Source: Modicisalibacter coralii (lineage in GTDB: Bacteria; Pseudomonadota; Gammaproteobacteria; Pseudomonadales; Halomonadaceae). From it: a DNA stretch of 64,000 bases. The stretch spans positions 51,171 through 115,170 of the forward strand of contig NZ_QWBW01000009.1 of assembly GCF_004117855.1 (NCBI RefSeq), given 5' to 3'. Both the position numbers and the translations under genes were made by a program. Below the pieces are notes generated by a model, which made no database searches, was not told the origin of the DNA, and was given only the letters and a program-made list of their open reading frames with translations. This document shows, piece by piece, positions 10,808 through 22,453 of the stretch; the stretch's first letter is position 1, and the number at the start of each line of letters is the position of its first letter.

Positions 10808-11671
10808 ATGGACGAGCAATTGGCGCAGCGCCTGCACCGACTGCTGGATCGCGTCGAGGCCTGGCTGCCGCCGGAGCCCCCGGCGGTCGACTGGTCGCGG
10901 GACGTCGCCGCGCTGTGGCAGCGCCACCCCCTGGGGGGCCAGTTGATTCCGGTCAGCGCACGCGACAGCGTGCGGCTCGACGAGCTGGTCGGCGTCGCCC
11001 GCCAGCGCGAGGCGCTGCTGGCCAATACCCGCGCGTTTCTCGCCGGGCGCCCGGCCAACCACGCGCTGCTGTGGGGGGCGCGCGGCAGCGGCAAGTCGTC
11101 GATGGTCCGCGCGCTGCTCAACACCCTGGGGCCGGAGGGGCTGCGCCTGATCCAGGTGGATCGCCACGACCTGGCCGGCCTGCCGGCGCTGGTCCAGCAA
11201 CTGCGTGACGTCGAGCATCGCTTCATCGTCTACTGCGACGATCTTTCCTTCGAGGGGCACGATGACGCCTACAAGGCGCTCAAGAGCGTGCTCGACGGCA
11301 CCCTGACCGGACCGCCTGAGAATGTCCTGCTCTACGCCACCTCGAACCGCCGTCATCTGCTCCCCGAGTCGCTCGCCGACAACGAGGCGACACAACTGGT
11401 CGGCGACGAGCTGCATCATGGCGATGCCGTCGAGGAGAAGATCTCGTTGTCGGATCGCTTCGGTCTGTGGCTGGCCTTTCACCCCTTCAACCAGGATTCG
11501 TACCTCGAGGCCTGCCGCCACTGGGTGGCCCATCTCGGCGGCGACGCCGCCTGGCACGACGAGGCGCGGGCCGAGGCCATCCGCTACGCTACCTTGCGCG
11601 GGGTGCGCAGCGGCCGGGCCGCCTGGCAGTTCGCCTGCCATTGGGTGGGCAGCCGGACGCCCGCCGGCTGA
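10808..11671 (+). CDS. DUF815-type P-loop ATPase
   Basis: A 287-residue AAA+-like protein. Walker A is GARGSGKSS (about residues 95-103) and the Walker B-like strand is IVYCDDLSF. The family feature KSVLDGTLTGPPENVLLYATSNRRHLLPE follows. A short N-terminal region with no motif precedes the P-loop. Proteins of this family are widespread and their role is not established. ATG at 10808 has GAGGAG 9 bases upstream. It shares a 128-base intergenic region with the divergent M48 lipoprotein gene. Confidence 0.88.
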   Translation: MDEQLAQRLHRLLDRVEAWLPPEPPAVDWSRDVAALWQRHPLGGQLIPVSARDSVRLDELVGVARQREALLANTRAFLAGRPANHALLWGARGSGKSSMVRALLNTLGPEGLRLIQVDRHDLAGLPALVQQLRDVEHRFIVYCDDLSFEGHDDAYKALKSVLDGTLTGPPENVLLYATSNRRHLLPESLADNEATQLVGDELHHGDAVEEKISLSDRFGLWLAFHPFNQDSYLEACRHWVAHLGGDAAWHDEARAEAIRYATLRGVRSGRAAWQFACHWVGSRTPAG

Positions 11672-11744
11672 GACAAGTAATGCCCCTGGCCTGAAAGCCG
11701 TGCCATCATGAGGCCGAGACCACTCGCCGTAGAAGGATGACTCG

Positions 11745-14552
11745 ATGCCGAGATTCGGCGATCGTCTGCCCACGCTGCTGGTCTGGCTGGGCTCGCTGCT
11801 GCTGGCAGGGGGCTTCGGCGCGATGGCCTGGCTGGCCATGGGCAGCGATACCCAAGGGCTGAGTCACGATTTCGCCCATGTCGCCACCGAGCAGGCGACC
11901 ACCGTTCGCGCCACCGAGACCGGCCTGATGCGCGAGGCCAGGACGCTGGCGGCGGCGCTGGCCGCCGATCCCTTGCTGGGTCGCGAGGCCGATGCGGCCG
12001 GTGCCTCGCACGAGGACGCCCGGCGCGATCTGCGACGGCGCCTGGAACACTACCTGGACGGCCTGGTCGATCAGGGCGTGGCGCGCATCGCCATCTATTC
12101 CGATCACGCGACGCAACCACTGGCCAGTGTGGTCAATACTGCCCTGGCGACGCGCTTGCCGGGCGCCGGAGGGAACGACGAACGCGGAACGCACCTGGTG
12201 GTCGGCGACGCCGGGGTCTTCGTGCGGGCGCTGGCACCGCTCGGCGAGGCCAGCCGCGTGGTGATCGACACCGTTCTGAGTCGTGAACTCAGGGCGCTCG
12301 ACGCCCGGATCGGTGGTGGTGTGGCGCTATTGGCGCGGCCGCCGGGATCGGCGACGTCCTGGAAACTGATCCGACGCACCCGCCCGGAGATCACCGCCTG
12401 GCTGAACGACGCCGAATTGCCGTCTTCCGGCGACGAGGAGCGCCATACGGTCGTCGACATCCATGGCCGGCATTTTCTGCTCACCGTGATACCGCTGAGT
12501 TTCCGGATCGCTGGCGCGATGGCGCCGGTATCCTCGGGACGTGCCGCGGTTGCGGTCTGGCAGGACGTCACCGACGAACTGGCCGCCTATCATGCCGACC
12601 GCTTAGGAACGTTGCTGCGCTGGGGCGGCGCCTGGGTGCTGGCGCAGCTGTGTCTGCTGGGGCTGCTGCTGGGTACCCGCCGCGCGACTCGCCGGCAGGT
12701 GGTCGCGAGCCAGCGGCGGCTGCAGAAGATCGCCTCGCAGACCCCGGGCATGATCTATCAGTTCCGGCGCAGCCCGTCGGGACACTACAGCTTCCCCTAT
12801 GCCAGCGAGGCGATCCGTACGCTCTACGAGATCAGCCCCGAGCAGGCCCGGCAGAACGTCGACTCGGTCTTCGCCATGATCGACCCGCGTGACCTGCCCG
12901 AGGTCCAGCGCACCATCGAGGTCTCGGCGGCGAACCTGACGCCCTGGCAGGGGGAATATCGCGTCCATTATCGCGACGGTCGCATGGCCTGGATGGCGGG
13001 GCAGTCGATTCCCGAGCGCGACGACGAAGGTGGGGTGCTCTGGCACGGGTTCATCCATGACATCAGCGAACGCAAGCGTATCGAGGAGATGAAGAACGGT
13101 TTCGTCTCGACGGTCAGTCACGAGCTGCGCACGCCGCTGACGTCCATCAGTGGCTCGTTGAAGCTGTTGAACGGCGGGGCCCTGGGCGCGTTGCCCGAGA
13201 GTGCCCGGCCGATGCTGAAGATCGCGGAGCACAACGCCGAGCGTCTGACCCACCTGATCAACGATCTGCTGGACATGGACAAGTTGGTGGCCGGCCAGAT
13301 GGCCTTCGACATGCAGATACGGTCGCTGATGCCGCTGATCGACGAAGCCATCGAGAGCAACCAGGGCTTTGCCTCGCAGCACGAGGTCGTGGTGGTGCTG
13401 GCGGCACGGGTGCCGGAGGTGCACGTGCGCGTCGATGCCATGCGCTTTCAGCAGGTGATGGCCAACCTGCTCTCCAATGCCATCAAGTTCTCGCCGCCGC
13501 AGGGGCGGGTCGAGATACACGTGGGCCTGGTCGGCGCGAAGGTGCGCATCGCGGTGAGCGATCGGGGGCCGGGGATTCCAGCCGACTTCCAGCCGAAGAT
13601 CTTCGAGAAGTTCGCCCAGGCGGACGCCACGACCACACGCCAGAAGGGGGGCACGGGGTTGGGCCTGGCCATCACCCGGGATCTGGTGATGGGCATGAAA
13701 GGCGAGATCGGCTTCGAGACCGAGCCGGGGGAAGGCACGACCTTTCACGTCGATCTGCCGATCCCCGAGGATAGCGCCGCCGCCGGGTCGCTCGAGGCCG
13801 ACGAGGCACCCTCACCGGGGGAATCGCGCGGCAACATCCTGATCGTCGAGGACGAGGCCGACGTGGCGTCGCTGATGCGCTCGATGCTGCACTACCGGGG
13901 CTATCGCGCCCAGGTCGCGCGGGACGCGGCGAGTGCCCGCAGTCTGCTGACCCGAGAGGCCTTCGATGCGGTGACCCTGGATCTGCGGCTCCCCGACGAG
14001 CATGGCCTGGCCCTGCTGCGCTGGTTGCGCGATACGCCGGCGACCGAAGGGTTGCCGGTGATCGTGGTCTCGGCGACGTCCGACGACGGCCTGCTGCCGC
14101 TGGACGGCTCCCTGGCCGTGCAGGACTGGCTCGTCAAGCCGATCGACGATGCCCGCCTGGCCCGTGCGCTGCGCAAGGCGCTCGGCGTCGGTCGTTCGCT
14201 GCCCCGGGTGCTGTATGTCGAGGACGATCCGGATCTGGGCGACGTGATCGCCGCCTTGACCCGGGAGCGGTTCGACATGGAGATTGCCGGGAGTCTGGCG
14301 GCGGCACGGCAGTGCCTGGCCCGCGATGAGTACGCCCTGGTGATGCTCGATCTGCAACTGAGCGATGGCTCGGGGTGGGAACTGCTGCCGACGATCGCCG
14401 GCCTTCACCCGCGACCGGCGGTAGTGGTGGTCTCCGGCAGGGACCTGAGCGAGGCGGAGCTGGCCCGGGTCGACGGTGCCATCGCCAAGTCCATGATCAC
14501 CCAGCAGGCGTCCCTGAAGACCCTGCTGGCAACCTCCCGCGCGGGCGGCTAG
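11745..14552 (+). CDS. Hybrid sensor histidine kinase with two receiver domains
   Basis: A 935-residue inner-membrane sensor. Order: TM1 (about 8-32), a periplasmic sensor region without a recognisable domain, TM2 (about 290-308) and a PAS-like domain (about 325-445). Then comes HisKA with phospho-acceptor His459 in [13 protein letters not shown] and the HATPase domain ([25 protein letters not shown]). REC1 has Asp746 in TLDLRLPD, and the C-terminal REC2 has Asp869 in MLDLQLSDG. It starts at ATG 11745 after AAGGA. No response-regulator gene adjoins it, so its output is unknown. The 3' end overlaps the convergent der gene by 4 bases. Confidence 0.92.
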   Translation: MPRFGDRLPTLLVWLGSLLLAGGFGAMAWLAMGSDTQGLSHDFAHVATEQATTVRATETGLMREARTLAAALAADPLLGREADAAGASHEDARRDLRRRLEHYLDGLVDQGVARIAIYSDHATQPLASVVNTALATRLPGAGGNDERGTHLVVGDAGVFVRALAPLGEASRVVIDTVLSRELRALDARIGGGVALLARPPGSATSWKLIRRTRPEITAWLNDAELPSSGDEERHTVVDIHGRHFLLTVIPLSFRIAGAMAPVSSGRAAVAVWQDVTDELAAYHADRLGTLLRWGGAWVLAQLCLLGLLLGTRRATRRQVVASQRRLQKIASQTPGMIYQFRRSPSGHYSFPYASEAIRTLYEISPEQARQNVDSVFAMIDPRDLPEVQRTIEVSAANLTPWQGEYRVHYRDGRMAWMAGQSIPERDDEGGVLWHGFIHDISERKRIEEMKNGFVSTVSHELRTPLTSISGSLKLLNGGALGALPESARPMLKIAEHNAERLTHLINDLLDMDKLVAGQMAFDMQIRSLMPLIDEAIESNQGFASQHEVVVVLAARVPEVHVRVDAMRFQQVMANLLSNAIKFSPPQGRVEIHVGLVGAKVRIAVSDRGPGIPADFQPKIFEKFAQADATTTRQKGGTGLGLAITRDLVMGMKGEIGFETEPGEGTTFHVDLPIPEDSAAAGSLEADEAPSPGESRGNILIVEDEADVASLMRSMLHYRGYRAQVARDAASARSLLTREAFDAVTLDLRLPDEHGLALLRWLRDTPATEGLPVIVVSATSDDGLLPLDGSLAVQDWLVKPIDDARLARALRKALGVGRSLPRVLYVEDDPDLGDVIAALTRERFDMEIAGSLAAARQCLARDEYALVMLDLQLSDGSGWELLPTIAGLHPRPAVVVVSGRDLSEAELARVDGAIAKSMITQQASLKTLLATSRAGG

Positions 14553-15952
14553 CGCCGGCTGCGACGCGCCTCGCGGGTGCGTGCCAGCTGGCGGGCGCGG
14601 GCCTTTTCGCGGTCGTTGGCCCCGGCGTTGGGGTCGTAGGGGTTGCTGCCCGAGCGGAACTCGAAGCGGATCGGGGTGCCGCGCACCTTGAGCACCTTGC
14701 GGAAGGTGTTGGTCAGGTAGCGCTTGTAGGCTTCGGGGAGCGCCTGCGTCTGGTTGCCGTGAACGACGATGATCGGCGGATTGCTGCCGCCCTGGTGGGC
14801 CATGCGCAGCTTGATGCGCCGGCCGTTGACCAGCGGTGGCTGATGCTCGCTGATCGCGTCCTGGAGGATGGTGGTCAGGCGGTTGGTCGACCAGTGGGCG
14901 GTGGCGGCCTTGAAGGCGCGCTCGATCGACGGGTAGAGATCGCCCACGGCGGTGCCGTGCAGCGCCGAGATGAAGTGCAGGTCGGCGTAGTCGGCGAAGC
15001 CCAGGCGGCGCTTGATCTCGCTGCGCATCTTGTCGCGCTGCTCGCTCTCCAGGCCGTCCCACTTGTTGACCGCCAGCACCAGCGCCCGCCCCGAAGAGAG
15101 CACATAGTCGAGCAGGTGCAGGTCCTGTTCGACCAGCCCGCTGCGGGCGTCGAGCACCATGATCGAGACATGGCACTCCTTGATCGCCTCGAGCGTCTTG
15201 ATGATCGAGAACTTCTCGGCCACCAGGCTGACGTTCTTGCGCCGGCGCACGCCGGCGGTGTCGACCAGCACGTAGGGCCGGCCGCGGCGCTCGAAGGGAA
15301 TCTCGATGGCATCGCGGGTGGTGCCGGCCTCGTCGAAGACCACCACCCGGTCCTCGCCGAGCAGGCGGTTGACCAGCGTCGACTTGCCGACATTGGGTCG
15401 GCCGATCACGCCGATGCGGATGCCCTGGTCGGTGTCGGGCGGCGCCGGGTGCTCCTCGCGTTCGGGGAAGGGCGCGAGCACCTCGTCGATCAGCGCGGTC
15501 ACGTTGCGCCCGTGGCTGGCGGCGATGGGCCGCGGATCGCCGAGCCCCAGCCCCCAGAACTCGGCCATCGCCGAGTGCTCCTCGAGACCATCGGTCTTGT
15601 TGACCACCAGCCAGGTCTTCTTCTGGTTGACCCGCAGGTGATTGGCGATCGCCTCGTCGGCGGGAATCAGCCCGCTGCGCGCATCGACCAGGAACAGCAC
15701 GATATCGGCCTCGTCGATCGCCAGCAGCGACTGCTCGGCCATGGCGGCGTCGATGCCCTGCTCGTCGCCGCTGATGCCGCCGGTGTCGATGACGGTGTAT
15801 TCCTTGCCGCCGAGCTGGCCGTTGCCGTACTTGCGGTCGCGGGTCAGCCCCGGGAAGTCGGCCACCAGGGCATCGCGAGACCGGGTCAGGCGATTGAAGA
15901 GCGTCGATTTGCCGACATTGGGTCGGCCGACGAGGGCGATCACGGGATTCAT
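14549..15952 (-). CDS. der: Ribosome-associated GTPase Der (EngA)
   Basis: A 467-residue protein with two tandem GTPase domains followed by a KH-like domain, needed for 50S assembly. Domain 1 has GRPNVGKS near residue 8, DTGG and NKTD. Domain 2 has a second [12 protein letters not shown] and NKWD. The basic C-terminus ends RRSRR. Gene order der-bamB-yfgM-hisS is the normal gammaproteobacterial one. Confidence 0.97.
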   Translation of the reverse strand: MNPVIALVGRPNVGKSTLFNRLTRSRDALVADFPGLTRDRKYGNGQLGGKEYTVIDTGGISGDEQGIDAAMAEQSLLAIDEADIVLFLVDARSGLIPADEAIANHLRVNQKKTWLVVNKTDGLEEHSAMAEFWGLGLGDPRPIAASHGRNVTALIDEVLAPFPEREEHPAPPDTDQGIRIGVIGRPNVGKSTLVNRLLGEDRVVVFDEAGTTRDAIEIPFERRGRPYVLVDTAGVRRRKNVSLVAEKFSIIKTLEAIKECHVSIMVLDARSGLVEQDLHLLDYVLSSGRALVLAVNKWDGLESEQRDKMRSEIKRRLGFADYADLHFISALHGTAVGDLYPSIERAFKAATAHWSTNRLTTILQDAISEHQPPLVNGRRIKLRMAHQGGSNPPIIVVHGNQTQALPEAYKRYLTNTFRKVLKVRGTPIRFEFRSGSNPYDPNAGANDREKARARQLARTREARRSRR

Positions 15953-16070
15953 GGAGTCAAGGAGCCGGAGTCAGGAGCGGGATTTCGCGCCGCCCAGGAC
16001 GGGCGCGCGGTCAAGGACGCGATTCTAGCATTACCCGGGCGGGGCGCCCAATGCTTGCGCGACGGTGATG

Positions 16071-16094
16071 CCGACGGGCCGGGCGGCCCGTCGG
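16071..16094. terminator. Hairpin downstream of bamB
   Basis: A perfect 10-base stem CCGACGGGCC/GGCCCGTCGG with a 4-base loop sits just after the bamB stop. No T-run follows on either strand, so intrinsic termination is doubtful. It may be a 3' stabilising stem. Confidence 0.35.
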
Positions 16095-16102
16095 CGCGGG
16101 GG

Positions 16103-17260
16103 TCATTCGCCGCCGCGATCGCTGACCCGGTAGGCGGCGAGGTCGCCGTCGTTGTTCATCACGAAGAGCTGCTTGCCGTCGGCGAGCGGCGTCAGGCTGA
16201 TGCCGTCGCCCAGGTCGGTGCGGCCCACCAGTTCGCCGCTCTCGGCGTCGAGCAGGTGGATGTAGCCCTGGTAGTCGCCGACGGCGATGCGCCCGTCGAT
16301 GAAGGTCGGCGCGGTCAGGCTGCGTCCCTCCAGGGCATCGGATTCCCACATCACCCGGCCCGACTTGGCGTCGATGGCCATCACGTGGCTGTTCGCGGTG
16401 ACCGTGAACAGAAAGTCGCCGACCAGAGCCGGGCTCAGATAGCTCGAGGCCTCGCGCTCCCAGAGGATCTCGCCGCTGGTCGCCTGCAGGGCCAGCAGCC
16501 GGCCGTTGTAGCTGGTCACGTAGAGGCGGCCGTCACGGGTCAGTAGCGGCTGGCCGTCGAGATCGACCAGCCGGTCGACCTCGGTGCGGCCTTGCGGCAC
16601 GGCGACGCGCATGTCCCACAGCGGCTGGCCGTTGCGGTTGTCGAGGGTGACCAGGCGGCCGTTGGCGAAGCCGGCGAAGCTGACCTGGTTGATCACCCGC
16701 GGCGTGCCGGTGCCGCGCAGGGTCAGGGCCGGCTCGTTGCTGGTGTAGACCCAGCGCTCTTCGCCGGTGGCACGATCCAGGGCGGTCACCGCGCCGTCGA
16801 CGCTCTGCACGACGAGCAGCTCGCTGTTGGCCTGGGGCGGTGCCAGCACCTCGCTGGAGACCCGCGAGCGCCACACGATGCTGCCGTCGTCCTGATCGAG
16901 AGCCAGGACCTCGCCGTTGCGGGTGCCCAGGTAGACCTGGCCGGCCACCGCACTGAGGCCGCTGGAGACCGGCGTGTCGAGCTCGATCTGCCAGAGCCGC
17001 TCGCCGCTGTCGGCATCGATGGCGCGCAGCAGGCCCGACTGGTCGGCGGCGAACAGCCGGCCGTCGTCGAGTGCCGGCGTGATCGGATAGCGGGCGATAC
17101 CCAGGCCGTCGCCGATCTGCTGGCTCCACTGTTCGTGGATGTCGACCTGACGGTCGATGTCGGTGAGCGGCTTGGGCGGATATTCCGGCTCGACGTTGCC
17201 CGAGCAGCCCGCCAGCAGCGAGATCAGCAGGGCCGGGGCGAGCAGTTGGGTAAGCTTCAT
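16103..17260 (-). CDS. bamB: Outer membrane assembly lipoprotein BamB
   Basis: A 385-residue lipoprotein of the BAM complex that inserts beta-barrel proteins into the outer membrane. The lipobox LLAGCSG places the modified Cys near residue 19. The remainder is a PQQ-like beta-propeller with repeated blade motifs such as G.LYVTSYNGRLLALQATSGEILW. ATG at 17260 lies inside a 4-base overlap with yfgM. The longer open frame upstream is a shadow of yfgM. Confidence 0.96.
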   Translation of the reverse strand: MKLTQLLAPALLISLLAGCSGNVEPEYPPKPLTDIDRQVDIHEQWSQQIGDGLGIARYPITPALDDGRLFAADQSGLLRAIDADSGERLWQIELDTPVSSGLSAVAGQVYLGTRNGEVLALDQDDGSIVWRSRVSSEVLAPPQANSELLVVQSVDGAVTALDRATGEERWVYTSNEPALTLRGTGTPRVINQVSFAGFANGRLVTLDNRNGQPLWDMRVAVPQGRTEVDRLVDLDGQPLLTRDGRLYVTSYNGRLLALQATSGEILWEREASSYLSPALVGDFLFTVTANSHVMAIDAKSGRVMWESDALEGRSLTAPTFIDGRIAVGDYQGYIHLLDAESGELVGRTDLGDGISLTPLADGKQLFVMNNDGDLAAYRVSDRGGE

Positions 17261-17916
17261 AGGGTGGCGTCCTCCGCACCGAGATTGTCGAGCTTGAGCT
17301 GGGCGCCGAACACCGGCTGACCGGCCTCGCGGGACAGGTCGAGCGCCTGCTGGTAGGCCTGGCGAGCCGCGTCGCGGCGATCCAGCGCGAGCAGGGTGTC
17401 GCCGCGGGTCACGGCGCGCTGGGCACCGAGAGTGTCGGGCACGCCGGCGTCGAGGGTGTCGAGCGCGGCCTGGGCCTCGTCGTCGGCGATCTGGATGCGC
17501 GCCAGGCGCAGTCGGGCGAGCCCCTGAAGATAGCTGTCGCCGCTGTCGTCGATCACCGCCTGCAGGGCCTTGCGGGCACCGGCGTGATCGTCGTCGGCGA
17601 TCTCCAGGCGCGCCTGGATCAGCGTGGCGAGACTGGCGTAGAGCGTGCCGCCGTGCTCGTTGCGCAGGGTGTCGATCAGGTCGTCGGCCTGGCTGATCGC
17701 CTTGTCGTCGAGGTCGTCGCGACTGGCCAGCGCGAGCAATTGCTGATAGCGCGCCGAAGCGGCCTCGGCCTGGCCGTCCTGGTAGCGTTCCCAGGCCTTC
17801 CAGCCGACCACCGCGGCCACCGCGACGACGACGCCGAGGAGCAGCGCCTTGCCGTTTTCGTTCCACCAGCGCTTGATCGCATCAAGCTGTTCTTCTTCGC
17901 TCCTAAGCTCGGCCAC
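17257..17916 (-). CDS. yfgM: YfgM-family SecYEG-associated chaperone-network protein
   Basis: A 219-residue inner-membrane protein with a short cytoplasmic N-terminus and one TM helix (about 24-41, ALLLGVVVAVAAVVGW). A periplasmic tetratricopeptide-like region follows. YfgM homologues associate with SecYEG and PpiD and aid export of envelope proteins. Translation appears to start at GTG (17916), which has a strong AGGAGGGG Shine-Dalgarno 6 bases upstream. The gene is coupled to bamB by a 4-base overlap and lies 53 bases from hisS. Confidence 0.92.
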   Translation of the reverse strand: MAELRSEEEQLDAIKRWWNENGKALLLGVVVAVAAVVGWKAWERYQDGQAEAASARYQQLLALASRDDLDDKAISQADDLIDTLRNEHGGTLYASLATLIQARLEIADDDHAGARKALQAVIDDSGDSYLQGLARLRLARIQIADDEAQAALDTLDAGVPDTLGAQRAVTRGDTLLALDRRDAARQAYQQALDLSREAGQPVFGAQLKLDNLGAEDATL

Positions 17917-17969
17917 CGATGGCCCCTCCTATGCCGTGAGGTTCCGTGCCGGCGGCACGGAACTGGGTC

Positions 17970-19250
<1,281 letters not shown>

Positions 19251-19312
19251 CGGGGTTGTTCTCCTGACGACCGACGACGGACCCGAAGGCCCGTCGCCGG
19301 CAAACGCGAAAC

Positions 19313-20428
19313 TCAGCCCTCGCGGGCGATGGTGTTCTGCTCGGCCTGTTCCTTTTCGCGAACCTTGTCGCGGATCAGCCGCTCGAGGTCGTCGACCAGG
19401 TGATCGTTGCGCAGCTTGGAGGCCGGCTTGCCGTCGATGTAGACGAGGTTGGCGGGGCTGCCGCCGGTCAGGCCGATGTCGCTCTCCTTGGCCTCGCCGG
19501 GGCCGTTGACCACGCAGCCGATCACCGAGACGTCGAGCGGCGTCATGATGTCGTCGAGACGTTCCTCGAGGGCGTTCATGGTGCCGATCACGTCGAAGTT
19601 CTGACGCGAGCAGCTGGGGCAGGCGACGAAGTTGATGCCCTTGGAGCGCAGACGCAGGCTCTTGAGCATGTCGTAGCCGACCTTGACCTCCTCGACCGGG
19701 TCGGCGGCCAGCGACACGCGGATGGTGTCGCCGATGCCGTCCATCAGCAGCATGCCCAGTCCGATGGACGACTTGACGGTGCCCGAGCGCAGGCCGCCGG
19801 CCTCGGTGATCCCCAGGTGCAGCGGCTGTTCGATGCGCGTGGCCAGATCGCGATAGGCGGCGACTGCCATGAACACGTCGGAGGCCTTGACGCTGACCTT
19901 GAAGTCGGGGAAATCGAGCCGGTCGAGGTGGTCAATGTGGCGCATCGCCGATTCCACCAGCGCGGCGGGGGTGGGCTCGCCATACTTGCGCTGCAGGCTC
20001 TTCTCGAGCGAACCGGCGTTGACGCCGATACGGATCGGGATGCCGTTGTCGCGGGCGGCGCTGACCACCGCCTGCACCCGATCCTCGCGGCCGATGTTGC
20101 CGGGGTTGATGCGCAGGCAGTCGACGCCCAGTTCGGCGACACGCAGGGCGATCTTGTAGTCGAAATGGATGTCGGCGACCAGGGGCACCGGCGAGCGGGC
20201 CTTGATCCGGCCGAACGCCTCGGCGGCATCCATGGTCGGTACCGAGACGCGCACGATGTCGGCGCCGGCCATGGCCAGGCGGTTGATCTGCTCGACGGTG
20301 GCATCGACGTCGAGGGTGTCTGTGTTGGTCATGCTCTGCACGGAGATGGGCGCATCGCCGCCCACCGCCACGGAGCCGACGTGAATCTGGCGCGACTTGC
20401 GCCGCTGGATCGGAGACTGAGCGTGCAT
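19313..20428 (-). CDS. ispG: (E)-4-hydroxy-3-methylbut-2-enyl-diphosphate synthase
   Basis: A 371-residue [4Fe-4S] enzyme of the MEP isoprenoid pathway converting MEcPP to HMBPP. The N-terminal TIM barrel holds RINPGNIG and the C-terminal cluster domain has the ligands in ACPSCSR and [14 protein letters not shown]. Its dependence on Fe-S supply is notable next to the reduced isc operon. Located between rodZ (6 bases apart) and hisS, as in E. coli and Pseudomonas. Confidence 0.97.
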   Translation of the reverse strand: MHAQSPIQRRKSRQIHVGSVAVGGDAPISVQSMTNTDTLDVDATVEQINRLAMAGADIVRVSVPTMDAAEAFGRIKARSPVPLVADIHFDYKIALRVAELGVDCLRINPGNIGREDRVQAVVSAARDNGIPIRIGVNAGSLEKSLQRKYGEPTPAALVESAMRHIDHLDRLDFPDFKVSVKASDVFMAVAAYRDLATRIEQPLHLGITEAGGLRSGTVKSSIGLGMLLMDGIGDTIRVSLAADPVEEVKVGYDMLKSLRLRSKGINFVACPSCSRQNFDVIGTMNALEERLDDIMTPLDVSVIGCVVNGPGEAKESDIGLTGGSPANLVYIDGKPASKLRNDHLVDDLERLIRDKVREKEQAEQNTIAREG

Positions 20429-20434
20429 TGCGAA

Positions 20435-21532
20435 TTACTCTCCCAGGGACTCGCCCAGCGTGAAACGGGCGACATTGTTGCCGCCGGTGTGAGCGCCGAG
20501 GTCGACGGGCTTGCCGCGATAGCTCAGCTCGACGCCGCTGGCATTGCCGATGGTCAGGCGAAACGGGGGTTCGCCCTCGGCGGTTGCCTGGGTACCGGCG
20601 GACTGCAGACCGACCAGGATGCGTCGGTCGTTGGCGTCGAAGATCTCGGTCCACGACTGTTCGTTGAAGGTGAATGACAGTCGACGGGCGTTGTCCGCCG
20701 CCGCACTGGTCGACTCGGCCGCCGCCGTGGTTTGATCGTCGTCGGCACCGGTCGCGTCACCGGTGTTGCCGGCGGCGGGTGTGTCGCCGGCACTGGCGGT
20801 GCCACCCGTGGTACTGGCGGCGTCGGTTGTCGGCGTGGCGGTGGCATTCGCCTGTTCGCTGGCCGGGTCGCCGTCGGCCGGAGTGGCGGTGGCGTCTTCG
20901 CCGCCCTGGGCCGGTGCGTCGTTGTCGTCGACCAGGCCGAGCTGGCTTTCCTTCTCGGGCAGCGGCGGGAGGTTCTCGTCGTCGGTGCCGGTCGAGGTGG
21001 TGATATCGCCGTTCGTCGACTCGCTCGCCGGCGCGTCGCTGACGCTCTGGGTGGCGGTTTCCTCGCTGTCGCCGAGGCCCAGCAGATCGTTACCGTTGCG
21101 GCTCTGCCACCACACCAGGGTCAGGCCGATCAGACCGGCGATCACCAGCAGCGTGAACAGCTTGATGACCCAGGCGCCGACCCGCGACGGTGGCCGGGAC
21201 ACCTGAACCGGTGTGATGCGTCGGTCGATGTCGCTCTTGGTGTCGCCGTAGAGGCGGTTGTAGGCCCCCACGACCTCGCTTTCCTCGAGGCCCATCAGGC
21301 GGGCATAGGCGCGCAGGTAGCCGCGCCGATAGGCGGCGATGGGGATCTCGCTGTACTGGTCGCTTTCGAGTCCGGTGACCACCGCCGGACGCAGGTTGAG
21401 CTGCACCGCCACTTCCTCGAGGGACAGCCCCTGACGCTCGCGCTCGCGCCTGAGCAGCTCGCCCGGCGAGTCGTTCCGGGCGTTGACGTCGGGGTCGAGA
21501 CTGGCTTCGTGTCGTTGTGGTGTGTCGCTCAT
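20435..21532 (-). CDS. rodZ: Cytoskeleton protein RodZ
   Basis: A 365-residue bitopic protein linking MreB to the elongation machinery. An N-terminal helix-turn-helix domain (about 22-95, GELLRRERERQGLSLEEVA ... AYRRGYLRAYARLMGL) precedes a TM helix near 120-142. A long, low-complexity, Thr/Ala/Asp-rich periplasmic linker follows (about 160-280). A C-terminal beta domain (DUF4115-like) contains SWTEIFDANDRRILVGL. The linker's acidic make-up suits a halophile. Confidence 0.94.
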   Translation of the reverse strand: MSDTPQRHEASLDPDVNARNDSPGELLRRERERQGLSLEEVAVQLNLRPAVVTGLESDQYSEIPIAAYRRGYLRAYARLMGLEESEVVGAYNRLYGDTKSDIDRRITPVQVSRPPSRVGAWVIKLFTLLVIAGLIGLTLVWWQSRNGNDLLGLGDSEETATQSVSDAPASESTNGDITTSTGTDDENLPPLPEKESQLGLVDDNDAPAQGGEDATATPADGDPASEQANATATPTTDAASTTGGTASAGDTPAAGNTGDATGADDDQTTAAAESTSAAADNARRLSFTFNEQSWTEIFDANDRRILVGLQSAGTQATAEGEPPFRLTIGNASGVELSYRGKPVDLGAHTGGNNVARFTLGESLGE

Positions 21533-21559
21533 GACTGAGCAGTCCTCTTGAAATCGTGG

Positions 21560-22309
21560 TCAGGGGGCTTGCCGGGACTCGTTCAACTGCCGGGAATAGA
21601 AAGCGGCCGTGGCACCGTCGCCGCGCGCGCTGGCGATCTGCTCGGCCAGACGCAGGCTGTCGGGCGTGGTGCCGACCAACCGGATGAAGCGTTGCAGTTG
21701 GGTCCAGGCACGATCCTCGTCGCCCCGTGCGTGGAGTGTTTCGGCGAGCGCCAGATAACTCGGCGCGTAACGTGGGTCGATCGCCTGGGCTTTCTCGAGA
21801 TCCTCGATGGCCGCCTGGCGATCGCCGAGATCGCGCCGGCAGCGCCCCAGGTTGGTGAACAGCTGGGCGCGATTGTCGTAATGGATGTCCCGGGTGGCCC
21901 GCTGGAGCTGGTCGCAGGCCTCGGCCACGTCGCCCTGGGCATAGAGAAAGGCCGCATAGTTGTTGCGGGCCCGGGTGAAGTCGGGGGCGGCGTCGAGCGC
22001 ACGGCGGAAGAACTGCCGCGCCAGGTCGCTCTCGCCCTGGCGTTGATAGAGCAGGGCGCTGGCCTGAAGGGCATCCGGGTCGTCGGGATCGATCGACAGC
22101 GCCTTGTCGAGCTTGTCACGAGCCCGGGGCAGGTTGCCCTGACGCATGTATTCGATACCCATCGTCACGTTGAGCTTCACCGCCTGGGCGGGGTTCGCGC
22201 CGCTCTCCAGACCGTCGGACTGCGTGGTGGCGCAGCCGGACAGCCAGAGCATGCCGAGCAGGGCGGCACACCACAGCGGGGCGAATGACGGACGTTGGCG
22301 ACGAATCAT
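21560..22309 (-). CDS. pilF: Type IV pilus biogenesis lipoprotein PilF/PilW
   Basis: A 249-residue outer-membrane lipoprotein with lipobox LSGCAT and about six tetratricopeptide repeats (for example PRARDKLDKALSIDPDDPDAL). PilF/PilW is the pilotin that localises and multimerises the PilQ secretin. It occupies the usual place between rlmN and rodZ. No other pilus gene lies in the window. Confidence 0.92.
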   Translation of the reverse strand: MIRRQRPSFAPLWCAALLGMLWLSGCATTQSDGLESGANPAQAVKLNVTMGIEYMRQGNLPRARDKLDKALSIDPDDPDALQASALLYQRQGESDLARQFFRRALDAAPDFTRARNNYAAFLYAQGDVAEACDQLQRATRDIHYDNRAQLFTNLGRCRRDLGDRQAAIEDLEKAQAIDPRYAPSYLALAETLHARGDEDRAWTQLQRFIRLVGTTPDSLRLAEQIASARGDGATAAFYSRQLNESRQAP

Positions 22310-22453
22310 GCACTCCTCTCGACAGTGACGGTCCCGGTCAGGACTCGCGTCGAATCAATACATTGCGGGGTGACGATGTCGAGTCGACCCGTGACGGCGA
22401 AGCGTACTCATAAAAGCGCCGCACCGAGTTGAAGTCAAGGACACCCCGGCGAC

